From Clostridia bacterium (GTDB taxonomy: Bacteria; Bacillota; Clostridia; Christensenellales; Aristaeellaceae): a stretch of DNA of 33,991 bases. The notes beneath the pieces were generated by a model, which was not told the origin of the DNA, did no database searches, and was given only the letters and a program-made list of their open reading frames with translations. Positions within the stretch are counted from its first letter, which is position 1, and each line of letters starts with the position of its first letter. The stretch is from NCBI GenBank assembly GCA_030530315.1, contig JAUMVG010000037.1:1-33991 (forward strand). Reading direction: 5' to 3'. This document shows positions 15,970 through 23,991 of the stretch, one piece after another. The translations under genes and the position numbers were made by a program.

Positions 15970-17418
15970 CTACGCCAGCCTTTCGACGATCTCCCGCAGC
16001 GTGTCCACGCCGCCCACGTTCCCGGGGAAGATGACGTAGGCCATGCCGGGGAATCGGCTCTCGGGCCCGATGCGCCAGACGGGCACGCCGGGGGCGGCCT
16101 GGCCCAGCACCGTGGCGCGCACCACGCCCAGGGCCTGGGTGCCCACGTCGCTGGAGGTGATGCCGCCCTTGGCGATCAGGAAGCGGGGCCGGACAGAGAG
16201 GGACGATACCACCGCCGTGAGGGCGCCGGAGATGCGCGTGGAGATTGCCAGCTGGGCCTCGGCGTCCATCCCCTCGGGGGACGCGACCGCCCGGGAGGTG
16301 TAGACCACGGCGGTGACTCCCCGCTGCATCGCGGCATCCGCGGCGGCGGTCGCGCGGCGCGTCTCCGCCTCCAGCGCGCCGGCCTCGCGCCAGCCGGTTA
16401 CGTCGAATTCGATGAACTCCAGCGGCGCGTCGCTTGCGCGCAGGCATTTCAGCTGGTCGGTGGTCTTTTGAACGTGGGAGCCCACGATCACAAGCCCGCC
16501 CTTGGAGGGATCGCCTTCGGAGAGCTCCTTTCGGGTCAGCAGCGGCCGGTCCGATATGTGCCCCAGCGCCTTCGGCACCGCGGCGGCAGTCCGCAGCAGG
16601 TAGCGGCGGCCCTTGTGGGCCAGCCGGGCCAGCAGTACCGCCAGCACCCGCACGTCGTCCGCCCCCATGGCGTCGGCGGCGATATATGCATAATCCTCCC
16701 GCGCCAGCAGGCGTCGCTCCATGTCGTCGAATTCCAGGCCCCGCAGCTGGCTCAGCCGAAGGACCTCCACCCGGTCCGCCGGAATGGCGCCGCCGGACTT
16801 CTCTGAGATGTAGTCGGGTAAATATGAGTGCCGGTAGCCGAAGGTGCGGTCCTTCGCGAATTCCGTCTGGGCCGCGGGAACCAGCATATCGCCCTCGCGC
16901 ACGTAGTGCACGCCGTCCAGCGTGAAGCGCCCGCCCTCGGCGAAGAAGGGACACAGGATCTCGCCGCTCAGCGCCATGGACGGCGTCAGCGCGTCCCGCA
17001 GCGCCTGGGTCTCCAGGGGATAGTGCCCCCGAAGCGTGGAATCGCCCCGGGAGATCACGGTCAGGCTGCGTCCGGCCGTGGCAGCGGCCCGCAGGGCGTT
17101 TTCCGCGATCTCCCTGTGGACCCGCGCCGTCTTTTCCGTGGAAAAGCTGCGGGAGTTCGTCAGCACAAAGAACATCCCCGCGCTGCCTTTCATCATGCCG
17201 GTCAGCGTCGACGCGTCCCAGCGGGTCACCACGTCCACGTCATGCACGGTCTGCACGCCGGTGGGATCGTCGTCCAGCACCATGATGACCGACTGGGGAT
17301 CGGGCGCTTCCGCCTCGTACAGGGCGCGAAGCGCGTCCTTTGCGCCTTCCCGCCAAAGGCCTTCACAGGCCGCGAAGGCTTGCGCCGCGTCCAGCGGCTT
17401 CAGGTTTCGCTCGTCCAT
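15970..17418 (-). CDS. DUF1537 four-carbon acid-sugar kinase
   Basis: 482 residues. Members phosphorylate D-threonate, D-erythronate or 2-/3-oxo-tetronates. Seen are the N-terminal substrate domain with LDDDPTGVQTVHD (48-60) and SRGDSTLRGH (123-132), and the C-terminal nucleotide domain with AKGGITSSDVG (416-426) and FPGNVGG (464-470). The length is near the family norm with about 40 extra N-terminal residues. GGAGG in the last codons of the upstream GH127 gene serves as ribosome site, so the two are coupled. The usual partners (class II aldolase OtnC, PdxA2) are absent and a BKACE follows instead. Confidence 0.9.
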   Translation of the reverse strand: MDERNLKPLDAAQAFAACEGLWREGAKDALRALYEAEAPDPQSVIMVLDDDPTGVQTVHDVDVVTRWDASTLTGMMKGSAGMFFVLTNSRSFSTEKTARVHREIAENALRAAATAGRSLTVISRGDSTLRGHYPLETQALRDALTPSMALSGEILCPFFAEGGRFTLDGVHYVREGDMLVPAAQTEFAKDRTFGYRHSYLPDYISEKSGGAIPADRVEVLRLSQLRGLEFDDMERRLLAREDYAYIAADAMGADDVRVLAVLLARLAHKGRRYLLRTAAAVPKALGHISDRPLLTRKELSEGDPSKGGLVIVGSHVQKTTDQLKCLRASDAPLEFIEFDVTGWREAGALEAETRRATAAADAAMQRGVTAVVYTSRAVASPEGMDAEAQLAISTRISGALTAVVSSLSVRPRFLIAKGGITSSDVGTQALGVVRATVLGQAAPGVPVWRIGPESRFPGMAYVIFPGNVGGVDTLREIVERLA

Positions 17419-17424
17419 CTGGGT

Positions 17425-19368
17425 TCAGCTCCTCCATGCCAGGGGCAGCCATACGCTCATCTCGCCCCAGCCCCGGTTGTCCCAGGCGTAGTAGGGGATT
17501 ATTCGCGCCGTCACTGGCTTCAGCGTCGGCGCGCCCATGGGCCTGTACAGCGCCTCCTGGGCCGCCTCGTCCACCGGCTGCCACAGCAGGCCGACTTCAT
17601 AGGCGTGGACGTTCCGGCCGTCGATCTCCTCCGGCACGGGCGTGAATTCCGCGTTCACGGGCAGCAGCACGTCAGGCAGCCGCACGCCCTCGGGCAGGCC
17701 GGCGCTCTCCAGGCAGTACACCAGCGGGCCGATTTCCACGCAGGCCTGGTTCCGGGCTTCCTCGATCAGGTCGTGCCCCACGGTCAGCCGGGGCAAAAAG
17801 GGCAGGCCCAGTTCACAGCAGAAGCCTTTGGGTGTGTCGACCCTCACGGTGTGGTAACCGGGTTCCAGCGGCACATCCACGCCGGAGAGCCGTGCGCCGC
17901 CTGCCCAGTGCGGCACCCTCAGGCGAAGCTCAAAGGGCACACCGTTGCTTTCACTGACGGTGAAGGTCACGCGCCCGTCGAAGGGATAGTCGGTGGCCTG
18001 GGTCAGCGTGAACGCCGCGCCGTTCTTCAAGTGGAAGCGGGCGGTGTTTGCCCCGTAGAGGCCCGTCCACACGCCGCCTTCGTCCACCGCGTAGGCGTAT
18101 TCCGACGTCTGGGAGAGCGTCCGGGCCAGGTTCGGCGGGCAGCAGTAGCTGGTGATGTATTCGGTGCGGCTCTGCCCCCACAGCAGCTCGTAGGACAGCT
18201 TTCCCGCCCGGCGCAGCATGTTCTCGTAGAAGAACTTCCTGCCGTCCAGGCTGACGCCCGCCATGTTCACGTTCAGCAGCATCCGCTCCAGCACGTCCAT
18301 GACGTTGGCCCTCGGCGCCATCAGGAACATGCGCCAGGCCCAGAACACGCCGCCCAGGGAGGCACAGGTTTCGTTGTAGGCGGTGACGTTGGGCAGCTGG
18401 TATTCGTAGCCATAGGCCTGGTGTACCAGCTGGTGATGGAAGAAATTGCCGTAGGGCGACGCGCCGTTGTACAGCGCCCCGCAGCCGCCGGTGATGTACA
18501 GCTTCTGGGTGACCAGGTGGTTCCACACGCTCTCCAGCACGGCGCGGTAATCCCCGTCGCCCTCCTCCATGTACAGGTCGGCCAGGCCGGCGTACAGATA
18601 GTTCGCCCGCACGGCGTGGCCCACGATCTTCCGGTGCCGCTTCAGCGGCAGGCGGTCCTGGTTGTCGTCCAGGCCGTCCTTCACGGAGTCCCGAAGCTGC
18701 ACTGCCAGCCGCGCGAGGGCCAGGTACTCCGGCTTTCCGGTGGTGCGATACAGCTCCACCAGGCCCATGTAGTGGCTGGGACACACGGCGGTCTTGACCT
18801 CGCCGGTGCGGGCCGCTTCCTCATACATGTTCTTGAGATAGCCCGCCGCGCCCTCGGCCACCCGCAGGAAGCTGTCCCTTCCGGTCAGGCGGTAGTAGAG
18901 ACAGGCCGAGGTGAACATGTGGCCCATGTTGTAGACCTCGAAGTCGTTGATATCCCCCTGGCGCATGGGGCCCTTGCCCTGCCTTTCGCCGATGATCTGC
19001 TTGGTGGACAGGTAGCCGTCGGGCTGCTGGGCCCGGGCGAACAGGGCGACATAGGCCTCCAGCCGGTCGAGCAGCGCCGCGTTGCCGGTCCTGACGGCGG
19101 TGTAGACCGCGGCCTCGAACCACTTGTAGAAATCTCCGTCGCCGAACACAGTGCCGGCAAAGTCGCCCTCGGCCTCGCCGGCGGCGATGCGGAAGTTCTC
19201 CACCACGTGGCTGACGTCCTTATCCTCGAACATGCGCTGCAGGTGGGGAACGGTGACAGCGGCGACGGTGTCGAAGCGCTCCTTGTACAGGCCGCCCGTC
19301 CATTCCACGTCCCGATAGGGGACCGAAGCCGCCCGGGCGAAGGGCGAGCGGGAGGTATCGGCGATCAT
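17425..19368 (-). CDS. GH127 (DUF1680) beta-L-arabinofuranosidase family protein
   Basis: 647 residues: an N-terminal (alpha/alpha)6 barrel, then beta-sandwich domains. The zinc-site residues of characterised HypBA1 are present: Glu333 and Cys335 in YNETC, and Cys409-Cys410 in SYCCPPN, where the first is the nucleophile. The position of HypBA1's acid/base Glu, 16 residues before the zinc Glu, is Gln317 in VHQAYG. No signal peptide, so it acts on imported oligosaccharide. ATG 19368 overlaps the racemase stop by 4 bp. Family assignment is firm; beta-L-arabinofuranoside specificity is uncertain because of the Gln. Confidence 0.9.
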   Translation of the reverse strand: MIADTSRSPFARAASVPYRDVEWTGGLYKERFDTVAAVTVPHLQRMFEDKDVSHVVENFRIAAGEAEGDFAGTVFGDGDFYKWFEAAVYTAVRTGNAALLDRLEAYVALFARAQQPDGYLSTKQIIGERQGKGPMRQGDINDFEVYNMGHMFTSACLYYRLTGRDSFLRVAEGAAGYLKNMYEEAARTGEVKTAVCPSHYMGLVELYRTTGKPEYLALARLAVQLRDSVKDGLDDNQDRLPLKRHRKIVGHAVRANYLYAGLADLYMEEGDGDYRAVLESVWNHLVTQKLYITGGCGALYNGASPYGNFFHHQLVHQAYGYEYQLPNVTAYNETCASLGGVFWAWRMFLMAPRANVMDVLERMLLNVNMAGVSLDGRKFFYENMLRRAGKLSYELLWGQSRTEYITSYCCPPNLARTLSQTSEYAYAVDEGGVWTGLYGANTARFHLKNGAAFTLTQATDYPFDGRVTFTVSESNGVPFELRLRVPHWAGGARLSGVDVPLEPGYHTVRVDTPKGFCCELGLPFLPRLTVGHDLIEEARNQACVEIGPLVYCLESAGLPEGVRLPDVLLPVNAEFTPVPEEIDGRNVHAYEVGLLWQPVDEAAQEALYRPMGAPTLKPVTARIIPYYAWDNRGWGEMSVWLPLAWRS

Positions 19369-20036
19369 AGCGCAAAACCCTTTCCGCGCAGCGCGTCCCT
19401 CAGGGCGGCGGCGCCGAAGCGCGGGCTGGACAGGGTGGGCCTGCCCACGGCGGCTTCGATGTCCCGCTCCACGTAGGCCATGCTGCCCTGGGCCAGCACG
19501 ATGACGTCCACGTCATCCGCGAGGCTGCGGGCCGCGTCGATCAGCAGGGCGCGGAAGCGGTCCTGGTCCGCGCCGAAGGCGTCCACAAGGCCGTCCACCA
19601 ACTCGATGTGCCTGCCCATCTCCCGGGCGACGCGGCGAAGGGTGTTCTTCGTGGGCTCCAGCGTGGTGGGCAGCGTCGCCAGCACGCCGATCCGCCCGCC
19701 GAGGCGCGCGGCCTCCCGGCACATCTCCTCGTCGATGCGCACCACGGGCACGCCGATGTACTTCGCCGCGCTCTGGAAGGCGTCGGCGATCTCGCCCGCG
19801 GAGGAGCAGATGTTCAGTATGGCGTCCGCGCCCTGGGCCACGGCATCGCAGTACATGCCCATCAGCCGGGCCGCGGCGGTGGGGGTCACATAGCCCGCGT
19901 CCCGGATCTCGGCCAGCAGGCTGGGGTCCTTCAGGCTGAAGAGTTCAGCGCTTGGGACGAGGGCCTTGCGCACCTCGGTCTCCAGGGTTTCGATCAGTTC
20001 CGGGGTAAAGCTGGTGTAGACGAGCGCAACTTTCAT
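19365..20036 (-). CDS. Asp/Glu/hydantoin racemase-family protein
   Basis: 223 residues. The N-terminal half has Cys77 in NICSSAGEIAD, the first catalytic Cys position of this fold. The second half position, usually Cys in a G-C-x-G-M setting, reads LAQGSM (181-186), so only one catalytic Cys remains. Such proteins may be racemases, isomerases or decarboxylase-like. The start at 20036 (MKVALVYTSF) fits homologues; GGTGA is its weak ribosome site. An in-frame ATG at 20048 is possible, and the frame continues upstream without support. It is the first gene of the operon. Confidence 0.78.
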   Translation of the reverse strand: MKVALVYTSFTPELIETLETEVRKALVPSAELFSLKDPSLLAEIRDAGYVTPTAAARLMGMYCDAVAQGADAILNICSSAGEIADAFQSAAKYIGVPVVRIDEEMCREAARLGGRIGVLATLPTTLEPTKNTLRRVAREMGRHIELVDGLVDAFGADQDRFRALLIDAARSLADDVDVIVLAQGSMAYVERDIEAAVGRPTLSSPRFGAAALRDALRGKGFAL

Positions 20037-20237
20037 AGGCGTCACCATTCCGGCGCGGCACCGGGGCGGGCGAGGTTCATGCGGAAGCCGCAGTATTTTC
20101 CGCTTCGCCATGAATTGTGTATCGGGCTGTGCAGGGGAAAACGGTAAAGCCCCGTGCTTTGCCGCCTGCGGCGGCGCTGCGTGAGCGCGCCTTTCGACGC
20201 GTCCCGGCAGCTGTCGCGGCGCCCTTTTCCTGTTCAT
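20037..20237 (-). other. Long leader of the minus-strand catabolic operon
   Basis: About 195 nt lie between the predicted transcript start and the first gene. It is GC-rich and contains a hairpin GCCGCC-N3-GGCGGC (20161-20175). I recognise no riboswitch. The frame of the racemase gene remains open through it, but without a ribosome site. Confidence 0.4.
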
Positions 20238-20266
20238 ATTTTACCATATCTAACCGTCGAAGGCAA
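20238..20266 (-). promoter_or_regulatory. Sigma-A promoter of the minus-strand catabolic operon
   Basis: On the minus strand TTGCCT (20261-20266), 17-bp spacer, TAAAAT (20238-20243). It lies in the only AT-rich patch upstream of the racemase gene. Confidence 0.65.
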
Positions 20267-20470
20267 TCGGATTTGTTCCGTGAAATCCCGGCAAACCCTG
20301 TGCGCTGGGGGTCTCCGGCGATTTGAAGGTTTGCGCCTCGCGGTCCGCCCGGGAGCGCAGGCCGCCGCAATGGATATGAAGATGGAAACGCCGCTGAAGT
20401 GAAACGCCACACCCCGGTCGGGTGACCCCAAAAGCCGGCGCGGCGGCCGCGTGATGCGGAGTGAACGGGA
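20267..20470. other. Gene-free stretch between the catabolic promoter and the tetR-type gene
   Basis: About 200 bp with no supported gene. A 7-bp inverted pair GCAAACC (20291-20297) and GGTTTGC (20328-20334) lies just upstream of the promoter and could be a regulator site. No clear terminator with a T-run follows the TetR gene. Confidence 0.4.
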
Positions 20471-21040
20471 TCACATCCGCACCTGTCTCAGCATTTCAAG
20501 AAGAAACCTGGCGATCTCCCTGGGCGTGCGGTCCTTATGCTCCAGCCAGGTGTGTACGGTATCGATGAATCCGGCCGCGAAGAAGTTGATCCGGTATTCC
20601 ATGTTCTCCTGATTGCGGTATCCCACGGTTTCTATATTGCGGCGGGAAGTGGCGGCGATGGATTCCTTCATCTTCTGGTAGAAGTAGATGTCGCCTGCCG
20701 ATGAAAGCAGGAATCGGCACAGCTTTTCGTTCTTCATGTGGTATTCCATATCCGCCGTGAGCTCATCCAGATAAGCGGCCATCTGCTCCGCGGAGGCCTC
20801 CGGGTGGAAGCTGTGGATGGCGGAGGTCAGGCCGCGGGTCGTCTCCAAGTATTCATGCTCGATCTCACGCAGCACGTCGTCCTTCGTATCAAAGTAGCGA
20901 TAGAAGGTACTGCGGTAGGCGTGGGCCCGGTTGCAGATGTCCCATATCGTGATGTCATAATAGCTCTTCTCATCACACAGCTCAATCAAGGCGTTTTTCA
21001 GCGTGGCGCGGGTGCGGTCGCGCTTTTCCTGGTTAATCAC
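20471..21040 (-). CDS. TetR-family transcriptional regulator
   Basis: 189 residues. Residues 8-55 form the TetR HTH (segment TIWDICNRAHAYRSTFYRYF). The rest is an all-helical ligand domain that I cannot assign further. The start is the GTG at 21040 (MINQEKRDRTR): AGGAGG lies 7 bp before it, and translation further upstream has no site. Divergent from the MBL-fold operon, with a 15-bp palindrome between, so it probably represses that operon and itself. Confidence 0.88.
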   Translation of the reverse strand: MINQEKRDRTRATLKNALIELCDEKSYYDITIWDICNRAHAYRSTFYRYFDTKDDVLREIEHEYLETTRGLTSAIHSFHPEASAEQMAAYLDELTADMEYHMKNEKLCRFLLSSAGDIYFYQKMKESIAATSRRNIETVGYRNQENMEYRINFFAAGFIDTVHTWLEHKDRTPREIARFLLEMLRQVRM

Positions 21041-21165
21041 CCCAACACCTCCTGTTGACGGCAGACCGCCTTGCCAGGCGCCGCAGCTGCGCGCCCGCAC
21101 AGCCAATGTGCGGGGCAATAGTCGGCCTTACAGCCTCCCTTAAAATGAGACAAAATAGAACATTA

Positions 21166-21180
21166 TGTCCTAATAGGACA
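21166..21180. promoter_or_regulatory. Perfect 15-bp palindrome, probable TetR operator
   Basis: TGTCCTAATAGGACA: two 7-bp half sites around one central base, in the 230-bp divergent region between the TetR gene and the MBL-fold operon. TTGTGT on the minus strand (21178-21183) could be the -35 of the regulator gene and would be covered by it. Confidence 0.75.
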
Positions 21181-21270
21181 CAAAGCCGTTTTTTGTAGTT
21201 TATCATAGATTCGACTTGTTGTAAACTTGTATCATCAGAGAAAACGAGAAAAACAAGGAGGCTGTCACCC

Positions 21271-22119
21271 ATGTCCAACATCAAGATCCATGTTTTCCAT
21301 ACCGGCGAGGTTTGCGTAGCGCCTGACCTGCCCTTCGGCGGCGACAACAGCAATGCCATCAAGGCTTCCGGCGTGTTCGGCAAAAAGGAGGACCGCCTGT
21401 GGCTGCCCGTGTCCGCGTACCTGATCGAGCACCCCAAGGGGAGGTTTCTGGTGGACACCGGCTGGGCTCGGGAGATGAGCCCCAATGGCGAATTCGACAA
21501 GAAGGCGCAGATCAAATCCCTCGGCTCCGTGATGCTGTACGAGGTCAACCAGGGCCGCATCGGCCTGGGCGAGTGCATCGACGAGCAGCTGGCGGCCATG
21601 GGCATTAAGGACAGCGACCTCGACGCCGTGCTGCTGACCCATCTGGATTGCGACCACGCCAACGGCCTTGTGCAGGTGAAGGGCGCGAAGAAGTTCCTGG
21701 TGGCCGCCGACGAGGTGAAGTTCGCAACCAAGATCACCAACAAGGTGCGCTACTATAAGAAGTGGTGGAAGGACATCCCGCTGACCGAGTTCGACTGGAA
21801 CGACGATCAGGGCCCCGTGGGCAAGTCCTACGATCTGTTGGGCGATGGCTCTATCGAGCTCATCAACATCCCCGGCCACGCGGACGGCCTGTTCGCGGTG
21901 AAGGTGAAGAATGAGGAGGGTAAGTTCGCGCTGCTGTTCTCCGACGGCGGCTATGCGAAGAAGAGCTGGGAGCAGATGATCACCAGCGGCATCGCGGCGG
22001 ACAAGGCGCTGCAGAGGCAGTCCCTCCAGTGGATCCGGGAGCAGAGCCTCGATCCCGACTGCGTGGAATCCCTGGCCAACCACGACCCGGACATCCAGCC
22101 TCATGTGATCGAGCTGTAA
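21271..22119 (+). CDS. MBL-fold metallohydrolase, N-acyl-homoserine-lactonase-like
   Basis: 282 residues, metallo-beta-lactamase fold. The metal site reads THLDCDH (His124, Asp126, Asp128, His129), with His203 in PGHADG, Asp225 in LLFSDGG and a late His in ANHDPD. Compared with the HxHxDH of AiiA, the second His is Asp126. Size and layout fit the AHL-lactonase-like group; AHL quorum signals would be unexpected in this lineage, so another lactone or ester is likely. AAGGAGG (21255-21261) precedes the ATG. First gene of the operon controlled, by inference, by the TetR regulator. Confidence 0.85.
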   Translation: MSNIKIHVFHTGEVCVAPDLPFGGDNSNAIKASGVFGKKEDRLWLPVSAYLIEHPKGRFLVDTGWAREMSPNGEFDKKAQIKSLGSVMLYEVNQGRIGLGECIDEQLAAMGIKDSDLDAVLLTHLDCDHANGLVQVKGAKKFLVAADEVKFATKITNKVRYYKKWWKDIPLTEFDWNDDQGPVGKSYDLLGDGSIELINIPGHADGLFAVKVKNEEGKFALLFSDGGYAKKSWEQMITSGIAADKALQRQSLQWIREQSLDPDCVESLANHDPDIQPHVIEL

Positions 22120-22132
22120 GGAGGACAAACAA

Positions 22133-22681
22133 ATGAGCACCGGCTATAAGATTCTCTCTGTCATTCTCGGCGTCATGATGATCGTCTCCGGCATTTATTG
22201 CCTGGCCACGCCCGGCCTGACCTTCCTGGCGGTGGGCTGGATCATCGGCTTCAACATGGTCGCCGACGCCATCGGCAACATCTTCACCTGGAAGGGACGC
22301 AAGGATGAGGGCCTTGCCGATGGTTGGACACTGGCGGGCGCGATCGTCTCCCTGATCTTCGGAATCCTGCTGCTGGGCAGCAACCTGCTCCAGCTGTCCG
22401 TGGACCTCTTCGTGGTGCGTATGGCGGCCATCTGGGTGGTAGTCATCGGCATCCTGCGCCTGGTGCGCTCCTTCAAGCTGCGCAAGTTCTACAAGACGCT
22501 GAACACGCAGATCATCGCCAAGCGCTGGTGGGTCGTCATGATCAACGGCATTCTGCTGATCGCCGTCGGTATCATCGGCCTCATGAACCCCGGCATGACG
22601 GCGGTTGCCATCGGCACCCTGATGGGCTGGCACGTCGTCGTCGCCGGAATCAACCTGATCAGCACCGCCTGGGCGGCATAA
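22133..22681 (+). CDS. DUF308 (HdeD-like) membrane protein
   Basis: 182 residues with about six hydrophobic helices in a repeated pattern: ILSVILGVMMIVSGIYCL near the N-terminus and WWVVMINGILLIAVGIIGLM in the second half are related pairs. This is the DUF308/HdeD type; HdeD in E. coli is linked to acid resistance, but the function in Firmicutes is not established. GGAGG lies 7 bp before the ATG and the gap to the MBL gene is 13 bp. Confidence 0.85.
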   Translation: MSTGYKILSVILGVMMIVSGIYCLATPGLTFLAVGWIIGFNMVADAIGNIFTWKGRKDEGLADGWTLAGAIVSLIFGILLLGSNLLQLSVDLFVVRMAAIWVVVIGILRLVRSFKLRKFYKTLNTQIIAKRWWVVMINGILLIAVGIIGLMNPGMTAVAIGTLMGWHVVVAGINLISTAWAA

Positions 22682-22683
22682 TG

Positions 22684-22847
22684 AAGGAAATACCGCACAA
22701 TACGGCGGCACATCTGGCGGTGCCTTATCCGACATCTGCTGCTTGCAGATTGCTTGATTTACCGCCAGTAAACCTTCGAAATCTGCAATTGCATCTGCCG
22801 GAAAAATCACTCGCCATCTGACCACCTTAATTGCACGGCATTTCCTT
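22684..22847. repeat. 164-bp MITE-like element with 18-bp inverted ends
   Basis: Left end AAGGAAATACCGCACAAT (22684-22701) and right end 22830-22847 are inverted copies matching at 16 of 18 positions. An inner pair TGGCGGT / ACCGCCA (22715-22721, 22761-22767) could add structure. It starts 3 bp after the DUF308 stop and ends beside the ribosome site of the next gene. No coding frame in it is convincing. Confidence 0.6.
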
Positions 22848-22861
22848 AAGGAGGAAGTAAA

Positions 22862-23485
22862 ATGGAGAATATCATCATCGTCAGCTTTGACATCGAAAGC
22901 GAAGGGTATCAGGCCATCACCGAGCTGAAAAAGAATGTAATGAAGGACGGCTACGCGGTTTCCCAGGCGGTCCTTGTAAAGAATACCGACGGTCATGTGA
23001 CCAGTCTGGACAGCTTAGATACCGGCATCGAAACGAAGAACGACACCCGCATGGGCGGCCTGATCGGTTCACTGCTGGGCGTGGCGGGCGGCCCCCTGGG
23101 CATGGTGCTGATGGGCGGCTATGGCGCTTTGATCGGCAGCGCGGTGGACTGGGGCGATGCGGTGAACAATGCTTCCCTGATGGAGCATGTGCTCAGCTGC
23201 GTGACCGAGGACAGCACAGTGCTGATCGCCGTGGTGCAGGAGGACATCGAGGGTGCCTTCGACAAGAAATTCAGCAAGTTTAGTGCTGAGATCACCCGCT
23301 TCGACGCCGCCGAGGTGGCTGCGGAAATCGCCGAGGCCGAGCGCGTGCAGGAGGAGATGGCCCGCCAAGCCAAGCGTGAACTGCGCGAGGCGAAGAAGCA
23401 GGACCGCAAGCAGGCCATCGAGGAGCGCCGTGAGCGCATCAAGGCCCGGTTCAGCGACATCAAGGCCAAGATTTCCAAAAAATGA
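22862..23485 (+). CDS. DUF1269-family protein
   Basis: 207 residues. The N-terminal ferredoxin-like region (IIIVSFDIESEGYQAITEL) is followed by a Gly-rich hydrophobic stretch (about 64-95) that may insert into a membrane, and a highly charged Lys/Arg/Glu helix (about 155-207), probably a coiled coil. DUF1269 proteins are of unknown function and often lie in stress operons. AAGGAGG precedes the ATG. The stop overlaps the next start (ATGA). Confidence 0.8.
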   Translation: MENIIIVSFDIESEGYQAITELKKNVMKDGYAVSQAVLVKNTDGHVTSLDSLDTGIETKNDTRMGGLIGSLLGVAGGPLGMVLMGGYGALIGSAVDWGDAVNNASLMEHVLSCVTEDSTVLIAVVQEDIEGAFDKKFSKFSAEITRFDAAEVAAEIAEAERVQEEMARQAKRELREAKKQDRKQAIEERRERIKARFSDIKAKISKK

Positions 23486-23991
23486 AGCGCATCAACCATG
23501 ATTCCCCGTTCGTCATCCCAATCTGTGTGGGTGACGGGCGGGTGCTGTACGATGAATTTGATCCCGCGGAGCAGCGGCTCAGCGACGCTTTCAAGGGGTA
23601 TCTTGAGGATTTCATCGAGGACAGGAAGCCCGGCGAAGGCGTCCGGCTGGAATTGACGGGTTCAAAGGATTTCGATTTGGAGCGGTTCCGCCGGGCGTAC
23701 CGGCTGCATATCGACAAGCTGCGCCAGCGCAACCACAGGGACAGGGCGCGAAAAACCGCGAGCGCTTTGCGATTGCTGGGCATCGGCGTCGTGTTCGTCC
23801 TCATCGGCATCGCGTTTTCCAGAAGTATGGGAGAGGTCGTGGCAACCATCGTGTCCACCGTCGGCTCCTTTGCCATCTGGGAGGCGTCCGCCGTATGGAT
23901 CGAGGAATTGCCGGTGATCACCGCAAGAGAGCGCGTCCTGGCCATGCTCGGGGAAGCGGATATCGTTCGCAGCAAGGAGGAAGAAGCGTGA
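23482..23991 (+). CDS. Unrecognised membrane protein
   Basis: 169 residues that I do not recognise. The N-terminal 90 residues are soluble and charged; two hydrophobic helices follow (about 95-112 and 116-136), then a 30-residue tail. The start overlaps the DUF1269 stop and the end overlaps the SDR start (GTGA), so the three are tightly coupled. The arrangement suggests a cytosolic domain anchored by a helical hairpin. No catalytic motif is seen. Confidence 0.75.
   Translation: MKRINHDSPFVIPICVGDGRVLYDEFDPAEQRLSDAFKGYLEDFIEDRKPGEGVRLELTGSKDFDLERFRRAYRLHIDKLRQRNHRDRARKTASALRLLGIGVVFVLIGIAFSRSMGEVVATIVSTVGSFAIWEASAVWIEELPVITARERVLAMLGEADIVRSKEEEA

Noticed and set aside
15100-19476. Long plus-strand frames across the minus-strand catabolic operon
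   Set aside because: They are low-complexity Arg/Ala/Gly/His-rich shadows; all four minus-strand genes have clear families and coupled starts.
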